From: Candidatus Lindowbacteria bacterium RIFCSPLOWO2_12_FULL_62_27
Lineage (GTDB): Bacteria; Lindowbacteria; 2-12-FULL-62-27
NCBI GenBank assembly: GCA_001784175.1
Contig: MFPR01000028.1
Coordinates: forward strand, 193,606-257,605
Length of the DNA stretch: 64,000 bases
Direction of reading: 5' to 3'
Below the pieces are notes generated by a model. The model did not search any database and was not told the DNA's origin. It was given only the letters and a program-made list of their open reading frames with translations. Positions 61,147 to 64,000 of this stretch are shown here, piece by piece. Every line of letters starts with the position of its first letter. Position 1 is the stretch's first letter. The position numbers and the translations under genes were made by a program.

Positions 61147-62544
61147 ATGAAATTCCGCGTTGAAACGGATTCGCTCGGCGAGGTCCGCGTGCCCGCCGAC
61201 GTGCTCTGGGGCGCGCAGACCCAGCGCGCGGTTGAGAATTTCCCGATCAGCGGCCTTCGGATCCCGCGCCGGATGATCCGGGCGCTGGGGCTTTTGAAAA
61301 AGGCCGCGGCCGTTGTCAACCGCGCCTCCGGCCGGCTGGACGCACGGCGCGCCCGGGCGATCGTGCGGGCGGCGGAGGAAGTGGCGGCGGGCCGGTGGGA
61401 CGCTCAGTTTCCCGTCGACATTTTCCAGACCGGGTCCGGCACGTCGTCCAACATGAACGCCAACGAGGTCATCTCCAACCGCGCGATCCAGATTCTCAGG
61501 GGGAAAGTCGGTTCGAAACGCCCCGTGCATCCCAACGATCACGTCAACATGGGCCAGTCCTCCAACGACATCATCCCGACCGCCATCCACATCGCCGCCG
61601 CCGAGTCCATCCAGGGCGATCTCATTCCCGCGCTCGAGCGGCTCCATCAGGCGCTGGCCGCCAAGTCCCGCGAATTTGATTCTGTCGTCAAAATCGGCCG
61701 GACCCATTTGCAGGACGCCGTGCCGGTCCGGCTCGGGCAGGAATTTTCCGGATACGCCGCGCAGGTCAAACAGGGTCTGCGCCGTGTCCGGACCGCCCAA
61801 ATGGCGCTCCGCGAGCTTGCGCTGGGCGGAACCGCCGTCGGAACCGGTCTGAACGCGCGTCCGGATTTCGCGCCTGCGGTGATCCGGCGGATTTCAAAGG
61901 AGACCGGCATCGCCTTTCGCCAGGCGGAGAATCTCTTTGAAGCGCTGGCGTCGAAGGATGCCGTGGTCGAGGCCAGCGGCGCCGTCCGGACGGTGGCCGC
62001 GAGCCTGACCAAAATCGCCAACGACATCCGCTGGCTGGGCTCGGGCCCGCGCTGCGGCATCGGCGAGCTGATCTTGCAGGACCTCCAGCCCGGCTCTTCG
62101 ATCATGCCCGGCAAGGTCAACCCCGTGATGCCCGAGATGATGCTCATGGTCTGCGCGCACGTCATCGGAAACGACGCAGCCGTCACGGTCGGCGGCCTGT
62201 CCGGAAATTTCGAGCTGAACGTCATGAAACCCGTCATGGCCTATAATCTTCTCCAGTCAATCGAAATCCTCGCGCACGCCTCGGACGCGTTCACCACACG
62301 CTGCGTCCGCACCCTCCGCGCCAACAAGGAGCGCTGCGCGGAGCTGATCGAAAAGAGCCTGGCGATGTGCACCGCGCTCGCGCCCAAAATCGGATACGAC
62401 GCGGCGGCCGCGATCGCCAAGGAATCCTACAAGACCGGCAAGACCGTCCGCGAAATCGCGCGGGAAAAACGGCTGATGTCCGACAGGGAATTGGACAGGA
62501 TCCTCGACGCGAGGCGCATGACCCACCCGGGCATTCCGGGCTGA
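61147..62544 (+). CDS. fumC: Class II fumarate hydratase
   Basis: Interconverts fumarate and malate in the TCA cycle, iron-independent. 465 residues, normal length. Motifs: DIFQTGSGTSSNMNANEVI, NDHVNMGQSSND, GRTHLQDAVPVRLGQEF and the superfamily signature GSSIMPGKVNP at 316-326. LTGLSG-type contexts distinguishing aspartase are absent, and the sequence reads as FumC, although aspartase shares much of it. ATG 61147 has no clear ribosome binding site. It may work with the sdh operon at 29840. Confidence 0.93.
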   Translation: MKFRVETDSLGEVRVPADVLWGAQTQRAVENFPISGLRIPRRMIRALGLLKKAAAVVNRASGRLDARRARAIVRAAEEVAAGRWDAQFPVDIFQTGSGTSSNMNANEVISNRAIQILRGKVGSKRPVHPNDHVNMGQSSNDIIPTAIHIAAAESIQGDLIPALERLHQALAAKSREFDSVVKIGRTHLQDAVPVRLGQEFSGYAAQVKQGLRRVRTAQMALRELALGGTAVGTGLNARPDFAPAVIRRISKETGIAFRQAENLFEALASKDAVVEASGAVRTVAASLTKIANDIRWLGSGPRCGIGELILQDLQPGSSIMPGKVNPVMPEMMLMVCAHVIGNDAAVTVGGLSGNFELNVMKPVMAYNLLQSIEILAHASDAFTTRCVRTLRANKERCAELIEKSLAMCTALAPKIGYDAAAAIAKESYKTGKTVREIAREKRLMSDRELDRILDARRMTHPGIPG

Positions 62545-62599
62545 GCATTCGTCGGTCCCCCTCTACCGACCGCTTTCTCGCTCCTTTGTGATTACATCA

Positions 62600-62629
62600 A
62601 TTGACAAGTCAATACAAATACAGTTAAAT
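62600..62629 (+). promoter_or_regulatory. Promoter and palindromic operator of a toxin-antitoxin operon
   Basis: TTGACA (62601-62606) and TTAAAT (62624-62629) are 17 bases apart. The -35 box lies inside the perfect palindrome ATTGAC-AA-GTCAAT (62600-62613), a likely operator for the ribbon-helix-helix antitoxin encoded just downstream. The predicted start point almost touches the ribosome binding site. Confidence 0.65.
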
Positions 62630-62649
62630 ACATACAGGAGGTGATCCAG

Positions 62650-62874
62650 ATGAAGGCGACGACGATGACGTTGAAGCTGGATCGGAAACAGATGACGGAA
62701 CTCGAACGGGTGTCGGAGGCGACTCGCATTTCCAAGTCCGAGCTGGTGCGGCAGGGCATCGAGATGGCGGTGAGGAAATACACGGATGGATCCATTACCC
62801 GGGAATTCCGGCGGCAGGTGGACCAGAATTTGCGCGCGGACAGGAAACTTCTCGGTCGGCTGAAGGACGCTTGA
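62650..62874 (+). CDS. Ribbon-helix-helix antitoxin
   Basis: 74 residues. ATG 62650 is chosen because the sequence before it, AGGAGGTGATCC (62636-62647), is a full complement of the 16S rRNA tail; the GTG at 62641 lies inside that site. The N-terminal MTLKLDRKQMTELERVSEAT is a short strand plus helix, and SKSELVRQGIEMAV is the second helix of an RHH/CopG-type DNA-binding fold. The C-terminal tail would cover the toxin. It overlaps the doc start by four bases and is expected to repress its own promoter. Confidence 0.85.
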   Translation: MKATTMTLKLDRKQMTELERVSEATRISKSELVRQGIEMAVRKYTDGSITREFRRQVDQNLRADRKLLGRLKDA

Positions 62875-63257
62875 ACTATCTCTATCCGGACCAGGTCCTC
62901 TACATTCACGACCAGGTTGTGGCGGTCAGCGGCGGATCGCTTGGACTGCGGGACCGGTCCATCCTCGAGTCGGCCGTTTTTCGGCCGCAGTCCAGTTTCG
63001 GCGGCCTGGACCTCTATCCCGATCTCTTCACGAAGGCCGCGGTCCTGTGCCATTCGCTCATCCTCAATCATCCTTTCGTCGATGCGAACAAACGCGCGGC
63101 TTACGAAACCCTTCGGGTGTTCCTCCAGATCAATGGCAGAGATATATCGGCCAAAGACGGCGACAAATTCGACATGCTCTTGGCCGTCTCGGAAAAGAAA
63201 ATGACGGTCGATCAGATCGCTGCCTGGCTGGAGGCTCATACCAAGCCGTTGAGATAA
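62871..63257 (+). CDS. doc: Doc/Fic-family toxin
   Basis: 128 residues from TTG 62871, overlapping the antitoxin stop (TTGA), with GAAGGA upstream. The Fic-type active site HPFVDANKR near residue 67 has the catalytic His and the NKR anion-binding end; the spacing and D/A substitutions match Doc, which phosphorylates EF-Tu, and not AMPylating Fic proteins. N-terminal DQVLYIHDQVVAVSGGSLG and LRDRSILESAVFRPQ are typical Doc sequence. It is paired with an RHH antitoxin, not the Phd type of phage P1. Confidence 0.9.
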   Translation: MNYLYPDQVLYIHDQVVAVSGGSLGLRDRSILESAVFRPQSSFGGLDLYPDLFTKAAVLCHSLILNHPFVDANKRAAYETLRVFLQINGRDISAKDGDKFDMLLAVSEKKMTVDQIAAWLEAHTKPLR

Positions 63258-63284
63258 AATAACCTATTTCTTTCCTCAGGCCGT

Positions 63285-63313
63285 TTGTCCGTGTGAACGA
63301 AATGTGTTAAAAT
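63285..63313 (+). promoter_or_regulatory. Candidate promoter of the small protein/nucleotidyltransferase pair
   Basis: TTGTCC (63285-63290) and TAAAAT (63308-63313) are 17 bases apart. Transcription would start at or next to the ATG at 63319, giving a leaderless message; no ribosome binding site precedes that ATG. Confidence 0.4.
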
Positions 63314-63318
63314 ACGGC

Positions 63319-63516
63319 ATGCAGAGAGTCACGGAGTTCAAAACGGGTTCATTCGCGGATGCCCGGTCGTTTGACGCCAGGTTCTGGCGGCAAACAGGTT
63401 CCAGCAAACGCTTTGCGGCCGTCTGGCAAATGGTCCGTGAATACCTGAAACTAAAGGGTAAGAATGGAAATCAGCTCCGATTACGAAGATCTGTTCAAAA
63501 TATTAAATCGTTTTAA
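63319..63516 (+). CDS. Small protein preceding an MNT-type nucleotidyltransferase
   Basis: 65 residues, basic and aromatic: FDARFWRQTGSSKRFAAVWQMV then REYLKLKGKNGNQLRLRRSV. Small proteins with an FW-x-Q/R-x-G ... AAW-x-MV ... LRL-x-R pattern are commonly encoded just before DUF6036/MNT-like nucleotidyltransferases, and I recognise this layout here. It overlaps the next gene by 53 bases in another frame. A GTG at 63304 would add five residues. It is probably a partner or antitoxin-like protein; the function is unproven. Confidence 0.6.
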   Translation: MQRVTEFKTGSFADARSFDARFWRQTGSSKRFAAVWQMVREYLKLKGKNGNQLRLRRSVQNIKSF

Positions 63517-64000
63517 GATCAAGTACCTGGTGGTCGGGGCTTACGCCGTGTCCTACTATGCCGCCCCGCGATTCACCAAGGACCTGGACATCTGGATCAT
63601 TCCGGACATGAACGAGGCCGGCCGCATTTACCGCGCGCTCAAAACATTCGGGGCGCCGTTGCGGGAAATCTGTCCGGACGATTTTTTGGACAAAAACATG
63701 ATCTACCAGATCGGCGTTGCGCCGGTGCGCATCGATATTCTTACCCATCTGCCCGGCGTGCCGTTTAAACAGGCGTGGAAAAACCGAAAGCGCTGCCGGT
63801 TCGGCGGGACCCCCATTCAGATCGTCGGCATTCGCGAATTGATTCGGGCCAAGAAAATCGCCGGCCGGCCTCAAGATCTGCTTGACCTCGCCAATCTCAA
63901 CATCTCGCCCGTCCGGAAAAAGCGGCATCAAAAAGATTTTCAGGCCGCGCTCGATAAGGCCAATCGCCTGCACGGCGGAACACTCCGCAAACTTGCGAAA
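63464..64000 (+). CDS. MNT-type nucleotidyltransferase (AbiEii/DUF6036-like), 3' end at window edge
   Basis: 179 codons are visible from ATG 63464 with no stop before the edge. The fold is a minimal nucleotidyltransferase: LVVGAYAVSYYAAPRFTKDL is the GG/GS-like nucleotide-binding start, DLDIWI the metal-binding Asp pair, and RIDILTHLPG the third acidic site. IRELIRAKKIAGRPQDLLDL is the typical helix of AbiEii/DUF6036 relatives, many of which are toxins that modify tRNA or proteins. It is coupled to the small protein at 63319 and lies next to the RHH-Doc pair, so the window edge looks like a defence or toxin cluster. Confidence 0.8.
   Translation, partial: MEISSDYEDLFKILNRFKIKYLVVGAYAVSYYAAPRFTKDLDIWIIPDMNEAGRIYRALKTFGAPLREICPDDFLDKNMIYQIGVAPVRIDILTHLPGVPFKQAWKNRKRCRFGGTPIQIVGIRELIRAKKIAGRPQDLLDLANLNISPVRKKRHQKDFQAALDKANRLHGGTLRKLAK

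Noticed and set aside
1-64000. CRISPR arrays and rRNA genes
   Set aside because: No regularly spaced direct repeats of CRISPR size and no recognisable 16S, 23S or 5S sequence were seen.

Overview
The window is about 64 kb of GC-rich bacterial chromosome from a Gram-negative (diderm) organism: it carries BamA, an ExbB/ExbD/TonB set, a LolC-type permease, LpoB, MurJ and several proteins with Sec signal peptides. Two traits argue against a well-known proteobacterium. One is the McsA-McsB-ClpC protein-arginine-kinase module, classically a Firmicutes system, in a diderm. The other is a set of PorV-like, DUF11-repeat and FlgD-like-tail secreted proteins of the kind common in uncultured phyla (Omnitrophota, Elusimicrobiota, Firestonebacteria and relatives). 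The phylum is inferred and uncertain. Dispersed palindromic and low-complexity repeats are frequent.

Layout. 1-1781: 3' part of priA carrying an in-frame palindromic repeat insertion. 1782-22151: an accessory surface-protein region. It holds a discoidin/FnIII protein, five plus-strand Asp-Thr-rich DUF11-type proteins (two nearly identical), a PorV-like barrel protein with a TPR tail, and a minus-strand operon of two more DUF11-type proteins coupled to leucyl aminopeptidase. It contains two long non-coding stretches (5482-6693 and 12986-13674) dense in perfect hairpins. They share a two-hairpin element in opposite orientations, and the second follows a perfect consensus promoter. 22316-29742: hisA-hisF-hisIE, a PuuD-like membrane protein, leuS, a small membrane protein and murJ. 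29840-33216: succinate dehydrogenase/fumarate reductase (anchor, flavoprotein, iron-sulfur). 33412-38364: response regulator, lolC-like permease, folE2, nadC, comM. 38368-42639: a large secreted glycoside-hydrolase-like protein convergent with a radical SAM gene. 42839-44834: tRNA-Gly, tRNA-Ala, lpoB and a TPR lipoprotein. 45221-50157: a branched-chain aminotransferase-like gene overlapping mcsA-mcsB-clpC. 50166-59712: an envelope gene run: 1589-residue TPR protein, small membrane protein, exbB, exbD, tonB-like, bamA-like. 59732-64000: a GxxExxY gene nested in two pairs of inverted repeats, a sugar nucleotidyltransferase, fumarase, an RHH-Doc toxin-antitoxin pair, and a small protein with an MNT-type nucleotidyltransferase cut by the window edge.

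How it fits together: the housekeeping genes cover histidine, folate/queuosine, NAD and TCA metabolism and envelope assembly. The accessory portion looks like a secreted or surface-exposed protein set whose genes lie among structured, possibly regulatory, RNA or DNA elements. The best candidates for something undescribed are the hairpin-rich intergenic regions with their shared inverted element, and the DUF11 surface-protein array they accompany.
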